64,000 nucleotides of DNA from Planoprotostelium fungivorum (Eukaryota > Evosea > Variosea > Cavosteliida > Cavosteliaceae): the NCBI GenBank assembly GCA_003024175.1, contig MDYQ01000003.1, positions 62,001-126,000 of the forward strand. Direction: 5' to 3'. This document shows positions 37,501 to 49,539 of this stretch, piece after piece (within the stretch, counting starts at the first letter, position 1; the number at the start of each line of letters is the position of its first letter). The notes under the pieces were generated by a model. That model saw nothing but the letters and a program-made list of their open reading frames with translations, was not told where the DNA came from and searched no databases. The position numbers and the translations under genes were made by a program.

Positions 37501-40500
37501 TACTGCGATCGGATGGCTTCACACTTTTCTTCCAGCTCGTAATTATTCTCCATGCGCTGTAGAAATGAGTGATGACGTCACTACACATCATACCTTGAGG
37601 ATAATCGTGAGATTGTTTCTCGCCACGTGAAGTTCGTTGACAAGGAGGTCGGTCTCTGCCATGCTGCCCTCTGCGTTGGAGACCAAATCGACCATCTTGT
37701 TTTCAATGTCCTTCCTCTCGTTGTCGTCCGTATTCTTACGTTCCATCAGCGTGTCTTTCTGCTGCTGGATCTCAGGTCTCTCCGTTCTCAGCACGTGATT
37801 GAGCAAGTGATCGATGAGTCCGTGAAAACTGAGTGAAAAGTCGACGACGTTCAGGCGATTGGTGATCTCGTCTGACAGTTGGTGATTGTGACAGGGGGTG
37901 ATGATGTACAACCGGAACGATTCACTGTACTGTACTGGTTTCCCGCCAAAATCGACGACGACGGTCTTCCTCCTCCGGGTCAAGTTGTACGTGACGATGA
38001 GAGTCTCCACATCGGGATGGAGGGTTTTCCACGGATTCTCCACGATGACAGGTCTTCCCGCCACGACCAACGTCTCGATCGTTCTCAAGAACCCAGGCCG
38101 CGTAGGATCCACGATTTTCACCTGAAATTTCGTCAGCATTCTACATTTCACGTAGAATTCCCCACTTGATTTCCCTTCTCCCTCGCTTTGATCCACCTGA
38201 CGGCCACACCAGCGGGATCGATGATGAACGGCCACCTCATGTTTCGATTGATGATCTCAACGTTCTGCCTCGATGCCGCATCATCCGGTAAGCCACACCG
38301 GAACCACTCGGTCATATCGTGAGGTGACACGACCGCGTCCAAGTTGAAATTGTCCGAGATGGGAACTTGGGAAGATCTGCACGATTCGATCCACTGGGAG
38401 ATGACGGGCTGACGGAGCTGTGGTGGGAAAGATCCCAAATAGGTCGTGGCGGAACTGATGAGGACCGTGTTGCCCATCAAGAGGGAGACCTCTGCTTCTT
38501 TCTGGTTGACTCTGTGATTCCACTCTGCCTCTTGTCCTTCGAGTGATTCCAAGATCTTCTCTGCCCTCCTCAATTGGAGAGAGAGCTCGTTGCTCTTGTT
38601 GTCGAGCAGTGACCTCTTCTCGTTCGTGGTCTTGTGGAAGGCCTTGTACTCTTCCAACTTCATCTCTGCCTCGGTCATTCTCAGCTGCTTCTCCTCCAAA
38701 GCGGTGCGGATATCTTTCATCTGTCCATCTGCGGTAGCCACTCTCGCTCGCCTCGGTTGAACCAATTTGAAGACGTTGGCAAATTTGTAGATGGCAATAA
38801 TCCACGAGCAGAAGAACTTCGCTGCTTTGTTCTCTACGCCGGATGGATTGAATTCGGGGTTGATGATGTATTTCTTGATGGTCTTCAAGATGTCTTCCGA
38901 CACGTTCTCCTTGTCAAAGTTGATCATCCACACGAGAGGTGAATTGACCTGGGCGGATGAGGAAGAGTGGCTCGTTGTAGTCTCACCATGTTGAGCATGT
39001 TCGTCTGACTGGGCTCTTTACCCTGCATGATGAGTGCGGCCTCCATGACTTTCTGAATCTTCTCCGGAGGATTCGGGAAATGCGTGCGGAGCTCGTTCGT
39101 GTCGTTCTTCGTGATGGAGCGTACACCCGCGATGGCGGCATTCAACACCGGCACCACCTGAATCATTCGAATCGTCTCGAAGAAATGAAATCTCACCTTG
39201 TCGAACTCTTCCTGCGCTTTCTTTGCGTCTTCGATCAACTCGACCATCTCTGCGTTCTTGACGTTGACTGAGATCTGCTCTTGGTGGATGACCTTCCAGA
39301 ACTCCTCGACTATCTTCGAATTGTGGTTGATCGATTCTTCCAATCTCTTCGTGTCCTCCGTGACCTTTTGCAGGAGGGGGTGGAGTGTCTGCATCTCAAT
39401 TCGAATAGAATCAGCCAGGGTGACCACAGAGGACATTTTTCTCACGGCCATCTTGACCGATTCGATCTGTAAGGGTGTCGATATATGAGGTCTCGATGGG
39501 ATGATGACATCACACGTCACCTGTATTTCGATCTCGCTGTGTCGCTTGTGGTACATTCTCTCGATGAGAGTGATGTTCTCCAACAGCCGATTGGCCGGTA
39601 GATGTACCGGACTGCTCTTGCAGGCGATGTGGTGGATCTGTGCCACGAGATGTGAGACTCGATCGACCATGATGGGGCTGGATGGAACGTTGATCTTGGC
39701 ATCGGCGCACAATTTCTTCGACAGGACGAGTAGATTCGAATTGTTCCAGGGCTCCATGCGATCGATGTGGCAGGTGGAGAAGAGAGGGGAGGCCGACCTG
39801 ACGGCTCCACGGAATCTGTTACGAGGTCAGAACCATTCGACATGGAGGATACGAACCTCTCTCCTCTAAAGTCCATGGGCAAGATGAAGTGCAAGTGAAA
39901 TCGAATGTTCTTGATGAATCTGGCGTAGACACCTTCACCTTCGCTGGGAAGCGATGCCGACATGGTTCTCACTCTCATATCCGCGACGATCTTGTCTTCT
40001 TCGTCCCTGTCGAATAAAGAGGGGACGTCGCCGTACTGGATGAGGTGCTCCAGCATCTGATAGATCCTGTCGTCCCCGCGGGCAGTCTCCGTCATCACCA
40101 CGGCGACGTGCCTGGATTCCACTCCAACTCGCATCATGATGGGCTTGATGTCCGCGCAGAAATTGTCGATGGAGTATGAACTGGTCAGTTGTAGATGGAT
40201 GATCTACCGTACGTCAGATCGACGAAGGCCATCGATCGGCGTCACCTGAACGTCCGCCAACCAGCCTGCGATCTTGATGGCCGATGTGGTGCCAGATCCG
40301 GGTGTAGTCAGTTGGATGAGGTGTCCCTGAGGTCTCTTGATGAGCCGAACGATCTTGGCCACGGTGACCATGAGATTCTCCGTCGGCAGGAATTTCTCTT
40401 CGAGGGTCAGCCTTCCCGCCTCCAATGATTTCTGTGAGAATGTCAGATGTGACGGACGGATGGGGCATTACCTCGACGATATTGGTGAGGTCGTCGGGCT

Positions 40501-43500
40501 CGTACTGCAAGATGGCTCCGTTTCCTTGGGTAGATCCCGGGTGGTGTCGAGCGGGCAGATCGAGGAAGAAGGATTCGTTCTTGTCTGACTCTTCTAAATC
40601 TCCAGCCACAAAGACCTACACCACCGTCAGTCTCATCACTCGACAATCCACTTCACTCTTCTGAATAGATCGTCCAGGGTCTCGTTGAACCAATTACGAT
40701 CGGCCTCGTTATCCAGTGGATCGCAGAAGACACGTGTGATCTCGTGCTTCCACATTCGAATGAGTGAAGAGGGTGTCACGAGTCCTAGTTTGTGGATGGA
40801 GCCCAGAGTTCTACAGAGAGAGTGCATGTGTAAGAGGTGGCGGTAGTACGGGTCTCTGTCCTCCGTGATGAAACGGTGGCGGAGATGTTTGAACATGGAC
40901 AACAGGGCCTCTGACATGGGCTGGACCATTCGAATGAGCTGCCGGGGGTCAGCATGACGTCACGTGACGTCATTCTATGTCACCTCGGCTGAGCCGAAAG
41001 GTAAGATGGAGTTTTTGATGATGGGGGTGATAATCGAATGCATGGCGGTCTCTTGTATGGCGGGAACGTGAATGATCTGCAGATTTTCCAGGAATCTTTG
41101 AGGAAGGGCTGACAGGTCATCGAACGATCTGACGTGGAGGACCAACTGGAAATCGCGAATCTGCGATAGATGAACTCGTGATCGATGGAGTCGACCCACC
41201 TTGACGGGTTGTAGTTTGACGGGATCCAGGTAAGTGCGTGTCTGTATTAGCCGCTGCAAGAAATCACAAGCAGAGGGAGAAGGAGGATCTGCAACTCCGA
41301 TCTGTCCACAGAGAATCATCTTCTTACCACCGGGAGGCGCCAAGATGTTTTTCCGGTAGAATTCGAATTGGGACTCCAGTCTGAATCTCAATTCCTCCGC
41401 GGTCGTATCCGCTCCGATCGTGAATTGTAGATTGGAAAAGGAATCGTTCTGGACGAGGTGCTCCACGATCTGGAGATGTCAGTGTCGATGATCTACAACG
41501 AACCACTCACTGTGCTCTTGCCGCAGCCGCTGGGGCCCACGAGAACGGCGTGGTGTTGTCTCTCGAATAAATTAGAAATAAATCCGGAATATCGCATCAA
41601 TTCGACGGTGACGACCGGGCCAGAAGTGGCGTGGGGCGGATCGCCCGCATTGAATCCCACGGCGGGAGCGGTAAATTCGGTGGCAGGCTTGCGGTAGCCC
41701 TGGAGACTCGAGTTCTGTGCCAGATATAGATCGTAAAAGGATCGATCCAAGAGTGTGCCGGACTTGTCGAGCAGCCCTTCTAAATGCCTGCGGCAGAACG
41801 CCTCGAACGATTTTCTATCTTCTTCTGCCAAGTGGCCTCCCACACTCCAAACCATTCCTAATCCAAATGCGATATTGAGGAGCCTGCATCCACTGTCTAC
41901 ATCCTTCGAAACCTGTTCCCCGCGTCAATTTTTTCTCCAATGGGGGTGTCGACAAGATCGATGTCGACTCACCATGGCTTGTGTCAAGATCTGGTGGAGG
42001 ACAGATTCGATTACGGCGCAGAGAGAACGAGTCACGTGCAGCGGTGTCAATTTGTAGCTGTGAGTGTACTCTTCCCTAGCGATACGAATCGCGCGGGAAA
42101 AATGTTCGTGGAAAAGTGCGTCGAGGTGGCTCTTGTGCTCCGGCTTGTCCAACCTACTCTGCTCTCGGAAATATCCTGGAGATTTCAGATCGACTTGGAT
42201 GACATCATACCTTGAGACCAGAATGACCAGTACATCTCTGGCGTGACGTCATCATCATCCATTCGAAGGATGGCTGCCCTGGCAATGGTGGCAGGAGAGA
42301 CGTGTTGTAGATCGTCGGCCTCTATGATGATGCGTGTGGTGGGGGGTAACGTGAGTCTCTCGTTATTGTCTAAGACGAGAGAGGCAGCTGTCTCTTCCGA
42401 GAGGGACTCGATCGCTTTGAACCAGAAGGGGTGGGACTGTACGAAGTGAGCAAATCGTCAGTCTACAACGAGGTTACGTACTTGTTCCAGGCTCGTACGT
42501 AACAATAGCCAGTCTTCTCTTCTCGGAACATTCTGACCCTCCTCTTCTTCCGGTGATCCGTGGACCGACAGTGCGTCCCTATCAACGTCATCCGACATTT
42601 TCAAATTTCAAATACCTGTTGATGGCGCGAGTCAAGAGACCGTACACCCACTCGGATTCTCCTTCCTTTGAGAAATAACCCAGAGTCGTATCGATCGATA
42701 GACCTGTCTCCGTCTCCACGAGCTGTGGGGTAACCATGGTTACCAATTTGGAGATGCAGCTGGCCAGAACCTTGATGACGGAAGTTTTTCCGTATCTTCC
42801 GGTGACGACCACGAGACGGTTGTGGGTCATGAGGTCTGAGAGTCTCAAGATCTTCTCGATGAAAGAAGGCGAGCTGACCAGTCCCGTGGACTTTAGATGC
42901 TCCGTGATCACCTTCACCCTTCAGAATCTCCAAAGACATCCGACGAGTCACCTGTACGTCCCTCTGCTGTCGGCCGGATATTAATCGAGCGGAGATCGTT
43001 TTCGATTGATTGGGGAAGATGTCGATGAGCAGACTGTTGAAGGTGGAGGCATCAGGAGAGGACATCTGAGGAGAGAGGACGTCCCACAGGGAGGCGGACA
43101 CGTTCTCACATTCTTCCGTGAAGATCCTCTCTGGTGATGGGACGATGCCTTCGGTTTGGGCCTCTACAACGAGCCGCATGTTGCATCTCTGCAGGACCTA
43201 TCGGATTGTCATCGAATGTCATGAAGATGAGATAAGGCTGCAGTCATCAAGTGATCATGTGATCATGTGATGGTGAGATCATGGATGAGTGATGATCACC
43301 TGTTTCAATTTTCTGAGGCTGAAATCGTATCCTTTTCCCTGCACAGCCGTGTTGCGAATGAGTTGGAAGGTGCGCGAGATTCTCTTGGCCAATATCTCTC
43401 CGTTGACATATCCTCCAGATGTCAACCCGATGTCGGACAGTCCGATGACGTCATCTGACGTGGGCGAAGCCACGCCGATGGGCCGGAAAAATCGACGGAG

Positions 43501-46500
43501 ATGATCCGGCAAGGCCACGTTACCACCACCGTTACCCCACTCTTGTGGAGTAGAACGTGTTGTCATGGTTACAAAGAGGTTGAAATGGTCGTCCGGTGTG
43601 ATGCTCTTCCCATCGAAGGTGAAGGTGTCTGCCCTCTCAGATATGGCCAATTGTAGAGAGTGAAGGAATACAGACAGGAGGGATTGCTGTGGGTTAGATA
43701 GAGTCAAGATGTCCTCCAATGTCAGCCACGCACCAATCTGAACGGCACCTGGAGGGTGTCATGGTCCGAAAAAAGAATAAAATGAAATAAATTATTTGTA
43801 CCGGTGAGGAGACGTAAGAAGGTGGGGTAAGACAGAGCGGAGGCGGTACCGACTGACATGTGGAATCTTCCGAAAATCTTCGCCAGATCTTTCACCATCT
43901 CCGATCTACCCGTACACTGCTCTCCGAACAACATGACTCCTTGATGACGTCATCATCCATCTACAACCAGCCACCTCACCTGATCTTTGGGACAGAGCGT
44001 CGGTCATGCCCAGAGTGGTTCGCTGAACGGTCGAGTTGTAGACCAACCGATTTCCGATTCCAATGAATTCGTAGCCGTAAACGAATACACCTTGGGGTAA
44101 TGGAGAATTACCGGAGACACCCAGGGAACTGTTGTACAGCTGGGAACAGCGGAGGAAGATTCTCTTCTTCTTCTCGTCCCAAAAGTGGTGAACGTGTCTC
44201 GTCCACTCGACGTCGGTCGAATGGCTCACTCGATTTTGGATGAGTCTCTTGACGATCTACAATGCATTTGAGTTCATCCTCTCCGTTTGACGATATAGAT
44301 TGTACACTCTAGATGGACAATTCACCTCTAGGCAGTGCGAATCTGCGTTGAGAACCATTCCCAGAACCGGTGACGGAGATTTCTCCGGATTTTCCCTCTC
44401 TCTTCGGATCATTTCAGCCACCACGGAGATTCTCTTGGATAGAATGGATTCCATCTGTGTGATGCCCTCTCTTGGATTGTTGCCCTCCAATGCCAAGTAA
44501 ACTTTTCTCGTGAAAGAGATCTGGAGGACGGCCACGATGATCTGGTGGGGTCAGGAGTGGCTCGTTGTAGTGGCTCACCTGACTGGGAAACAAGTTGATC
44601 CACTGTTCGAAGGGCATTCTGGAGAATTCTGCCATGGCCTTTGGAACGGCCGATTGCAACGACTTCTGCATGATCTGTCCCAAATCCGTCAATCTACAAC
44701 TCTCCCCCGCACCTCACCTCCTCCACGGACTTGATCCAAGTCTCCATGGGCCCTTCCGTCTTGATGCCCTTTCCGAAATTCAGCTTTTCACCGGAATCTC
44801 CCAGCAGTCCTCCAATCTCGTCACACTGGGGCGAAGTGAAATCTAAGCCACGAATGCCACTGAACATCTTCTTAACAAGCGGCTGCACCATGTTCGCGTC
44901 GTGAACGAGAGAATTGAGTGAAAAGATCTCGGCGTTGGATAGGAGGTAGAAGCGGTTATATGCGCTGCGCTTCGCTTCCACGTGAGAGTCTAAGGAAGCC
45001 ATAATACTCTCCATGACCATGTTGCTCTCGATGAGGTTGCTCATGAGACCCGATTGGCCGACGGAGATCATTACGTTTGGCTCCTTCTGCGTATTACGCA
45101 TGATGGATCGGAACCTCCGATCGATCACGCGGAATTTCGTCGTCTGGTTGGGAAGTTGCTTCTGTACCTCGTACTGAGCGAAGACGGGTTCCAAGGAAAA
45201 CCATCGATCCTGAGGAATTGAGCGGGAGATTTCATCGAAATCGATCACCTGACAGGCGGCCCATTCGTCTAGAACGTCGCTGACGTGACTCAATTTGTTC
45301 TTCAAGATCTCCATCTTCTATTGATCGTCAGATTACGTACGTACCGTGCGTACCCGCCTTGCGTATGGTCGTGACGTACTCCGAATTCAAGAGGGCCGCC
45401 AGCGAGATCTCGTGATCTTCCAGCATCTTCTGTATGTCATCCATGTTGGTGATGGCCAAGGCACTCTTGCTCTTGTTCTGATACTTGCTGAGAGTGAAGT
45501 TCTGAGAAGACCACGTCTTCTCGATGTTCTCAAAGGTTGTCTCCAAGTTGTATTCTCCCGTGGCGATGGTGGATATCTCGGATATGATCTCGCCGTGATT
45601 GATGATGTTGTAATCGCGAAGCTGAGTGAGGGTGAAGGTCGTTTCCTTGTCGTAAGGCTGCCCGACGGCCGAGAATAGCTGGGCCCAGTGTTCGGTCTTG
45701 ATGGCTGGATTCGCCAGGGCCAAGATGTGACCCAAAATTTTCTGGTACTGCTCGATCTTGTCCAACATCGATCGCGCCACCTGATGACGTCATCACACGT
45801 CATCGCCCCTGACTCACTTGGCTCTCCGAGTTGATGTTGAGTATTCCCGTTGCCTTGTTGTAGACGCTGTTGAGATCGTTGGCAATGTCTTCCTTCTTCA
45901 GGGAGGTGAAAGGAATGGTGGCGTAGATGTTCTCCATCTGCTGCCACTTGTGGACCGTTGACCATAACTCCTCCGTGCGATGCAGCTTGTTCATGGTGAA
46001 GCCCACGTACTCCAATCCATTGTTCTTCGGTAGATCGAAGGTGACTGTACCACGTCAGTCTACAACGTTGTAGATGATCTCACCTTGGTAGGAAGTGAAG
46101 CGGTCGAATCTGTCTCTCAACTCTGTCACTTGCACGTTGATGTCTGCCAGATCTACCAGGAGAGATTCAGGCATGCTTCTCGGATCTTGGAACGTCTGTG
46201 CGTCCAATCGACCGTTGATGACCGTCAAGTTATCGTTCGCATCTACGATGCACTGCTCCAGCAATCTGACGGTAAGAGTCAATTCTCCGCGAAATCTCAT
46301 CGATGTCTCACTTGATGTATTCTGGCATCATGCGTTGCTTGAGCATGTCGGCGGCGGTCAAACTGTCTCTGAAACGATTGAAGACAGTGTGGATGAGAGA
46401 TCTCTTCTCTAAATCAGAATGTGGGATGATCGCATCCGTCTCGTCCAACAATGCGTACATCTCGTCGATCTACAACGATGAGTGATGACGTCATGATTCG

Positions 46501-49210
46501 TCACAGTTCACCTGCATGATTTCTTCGGTGTAGGGACCGATCTCACTGCTGAGAGGATTTAAAATGCGAACGAAATCGACAAATTCGTCGAGTGTAGACG
46601 GTTCCGCAGCGAGAGAGTGGATGCTCCTCCTGAATAGGTCGAGGAGATTGCTCGTATTCTCCGAAGCGTTGCTGAGCAACAGTTGCTTCAGATCTTCTAC
46701 TGCGTTCTGTGGAATAGGTGTGAGGACTGACTTGAGTTGTTTGCTGTCGACAAATAATAGTCCACGCGTCGAGGACGTCTGCATCCTAGTCATGTCTGTC
46801 GACCACTTGTTGAACCTGTAGCCCGTCACTCTACAACGCCGTTGTAGATGGATATCCACCTGGCCAAGTCACCGGAGAATTGTTCCAGGGTGGGTTTCTT
46901 TGGATATTTATCCATGCTCCACTCCCTGCCAAAGAGGTACACCGACTTGAATTCTCCGAAATTCTTCGCGTAGGCCTTGGCCGATTGAAACGAATTCTGG
47001 ATGACTTCTCGTATCTGCACGATGATTCTGTCGTATTCTGTCACTTGATTGAGAAATTGTTGTACGCTGGGACCGTCTGCAGGGTTCGTCACTCGATGTC
47101 TAGACTCTTCGAGGTATTTCTCGAAATTGGGCTAAATGATGTCAGTCTACAACGGTGTAGATGGTGGTCACGTGATATAAGACTCGAGGTAGATTGTTGA
47201 GGAGACTGATCGTGTCGCGAATGACTTCCATGACGAGGGCTGAAGAGGTGAGAAGATCAATCTACAACGCTGTAGATGGACTCACATTCCACAGTTTCGC
47301 TGTTGGGTGAGAAAGAGATGTCACCCTTCTCGTCGAACACGACGCTCGTGTGGAAGATATTCGCCTTGTCGGTTTGTAGAATGATCAAAAATCGAGAGAA
47401 TTCCGACAAGATCAACTTTACGAGGTACTGTATGATGATGTAATCACACAGACGTATGAAGCTGCCTGCAGATGCGTCAGAGAGAGCTAAAAGTCGACAA
47501 TCACCGATCATAGTGATCTCCGCGTTGACTTGGTGAGTGATTCTGGCTTGTTCCAGAGCCTTCTGCTTCTCCAGCAGCATCAGTTGCCTCAGAGATATCT
47601 TGCGTCTCGCCCTGATCTTGAAATCGTCCGAGACGATCTTTACCCTCTCTGGATCGCTGACCTAACCACGTCAGCGTGATACGTGTGATGAGTCATCACC
47701 TCGGAGATGAGTTGGTTGATGTCTTCGATGATGCTCTCGATGAAGTCGGTGGACTGTTGTTTGATCGTTCTACGGTTCGAGTTCGAACCACCCAAAAAGT
47801 TGCTGTTGAAATCTGAGACCGTGTAACTCGCGTGAAGTTTGACGGGCAGAAGCTCCATCTTCAGCAGTTCTGCCTCACAGATCTATGGAAAACTCAGTGA
47901 AATTTGGCCACGAAGACGATGGTGACGTGTGAATGCTCCACCTTGACCAGATTGAGTTCGGCTTTACCAAAGATGGGTTTGAGGCAGAAGAGGCTGTTCT
48001 CTAATTTGATCTTGTTGGCCTTCAATCTCCTCTTGCGGATGTACGACCTCCACTTCTTGAAGCTCTTCCAGTACCGATAGTTGCGAAACACCTGTAGAAA
48101 TGACAACGAGGTCGATGGTTCTCTCCCACCTCCAAACGAGAGACGATCTCGTATACTTCAGATTCTCTCACCCAGTGTGCCATGGAGGTGAATTCTGAAG
48201 GTCATTTAGAGAGAAGGAGTTGACGTACGAGCTCACCCGTGTGGCCGTCTGATCGGATGAACGTGACACCATTCGAACTCATGGTGTAGTAATCTTTGTC
48301 CACCTCGTTGGGCTGAACGATCTCAAGAGTGTACGGATTAGGATGTGCGACGTTCTTCACTTGGTTGAGATACACAAACTTGACGGGGCCCATCTTGTTC
48401 TTGGCGAAGAAAGACACCGGATCCTCTTTCGGCATGTCCACTTCTTGCTTCTCTGTCTCGTATTCAGCATCTCCATCGTGATGATGTTTTCGAGCAAACG
48501 AAAAAAATTGCGATGCATTTTTGATGGATGTCATCATCTCACCTTCGGGTGCTGCAAGTGAGTCGAAGATGGTGTCTGTTTGATTCGAAGTGATAGGTCT
48601 GGTCTCTTTGTGAGACGTTAGCACTCCACGCATGGAAGGTCTAACATCGGCCGATGCCATTACTTCGTGTGCGCGCGTTGGGCTGAAGGTGGCACGCAGA
48701 GACGTGGTGGGCCTGAGCCAATCCGTTTGAAGTGGGGGGATCTGAGGTGAGGTCTTGTATCTCGTCCCTGTGTCTTCGGCGAAAGACACGTCTGTATTAC
48801 CCGTCTGCATCATCTCTAACTCACTGAAGTCGAAACTTCCATGGTGTGTGTCTGCGACGGTAGATGATGAGATAAAATGGCGCTGATTTTGTCTCGTCTG
48901 TGTGAATCGATTATTCACAGCGATGATACCCGGTTCTTGTTCTCTTTGATAATCTTCACTCTGTTTCAAATCAGATCACATCTGATGATGTGAACGCACG
49001 TTTGGATAGGAATAATAATCAGGTAAGTTTACGTCCAGCGCTTTCGGCTTCGTAGAGTGAGCGTAAGAAGCTTGTCCTTCGTTAGGCCTGATACGTGATT
49101 ATCATCTCACCCTTCCTCTTCTTCACGGCATAATTACTGCCGTGCTTCAGTGATCGTGTGTTCGATTTGGCGTGGAAGTCATTCTCATCCAGAGGCTTCT
49201 TCTCACTCAT
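34551..49210 (-). CDS. Axonemal-type dynein heavy chain with degenerate ATPase sites
   Basis: A single minus-strand gene of about 14.7 kb with several dozen 35-60-nt introns. It starts MSEKKPLDENDFHAKSNTRS (49210) and ends MTVSTCDEPSNPAN. The N-terminus (NPYTLEIVQPNEVDKDYYTM, NGVTFIRSDG, 48240-48420) resembles inner-arm chains of the DNAH6/DNAH14 kind. The linker is recognisable (RFYLLSNAEIFSLNSLVHDA, about 44930), as are AAA2 (LVLDNNERLTLPPTTRIIIE, DLQHVSPATIARAAILRMDD, 42250-42390), the stalk coiled coils (38200-39400), AAA5-6 (PVIVENPWKTLHPDVETLIV; EGKWVILQDAHRSSEWLSSL) and the C-terminal domain (SCPLYRSIVRGQKNWIATVQ). The ATP sites are abnormal. AAA1 Walker A reads FGEQCTGRSEMVKDLAKIFG (43870-43930) instead of GPAGTGKT, and its Walker B region reads GAWLTLEDILTL instead of DEFNRI. 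AAA2 has VVTGRYGKTS and AAA4 has LTTPGSGTTS. Only AAA3 keeps a normal P-loop (VGPSGCGKST, about 41500-41530), and its Walker B region reads MILCGQIGVADPP. The frame is otherwise open, so it looks like a maintained gene rather than a pseudogene. Confidence 0.88.
36191..36206. repeat. Intronic palindrome TCTACAACGTTGTAGA
   Basis: In a dynein intron; on the minus strand it again directly follows a GTGAGC donor. Confidence 0.85.
46059..46074. repeat. Intronic palindrome TCTACAACGTTGTAGA
   Basis: In a dynein intron, just inside the minus-strand donor GTGAGATCA. Confidence 0.85.
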
Positions 49211-49539
49211 GCCTCCCGCCAGCGATATGTATCCAAGTTCGACTCTGCTTCTATTATTAGCCCTCTTGACACTCTCTCGTCACTTTTCATTTTATGCCGG
49301 CGACCCGTCGCTTTTTCTTGTAGTGTTTTCATCACGAGCAAAGGCGTGTATTAACACAGCTGTTGCCGTCCACACACATACACTACATTATAAAATCATC
49401 CATGCACAATTTGTGTCACGAAATCGTATCACATAGAAGACGTGATCTCGACTGTATTACAGTTCTTAACCCATTCTCCCTCACGAAACCAAAGGACTAC
49501 GGTCCAGCTGAGGAACATCCACTTCAACGTCAACGGAAA

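Noticed and set aside
39517-40137. Second minus-strand open frame overlapping dynein exons
   Set aside because: Reads through a dynein intron out of frame; the alternative frame carries the conserved dynein sequence.
34551-49210. Dynein gene as a pseudogene
   Set aside because: Conserved motifs outside the ATP sites continue in frame from N-terminus to C-terminus with regular splice signals, so a maintained but ATPase-degenerate protein is the simpler reading.
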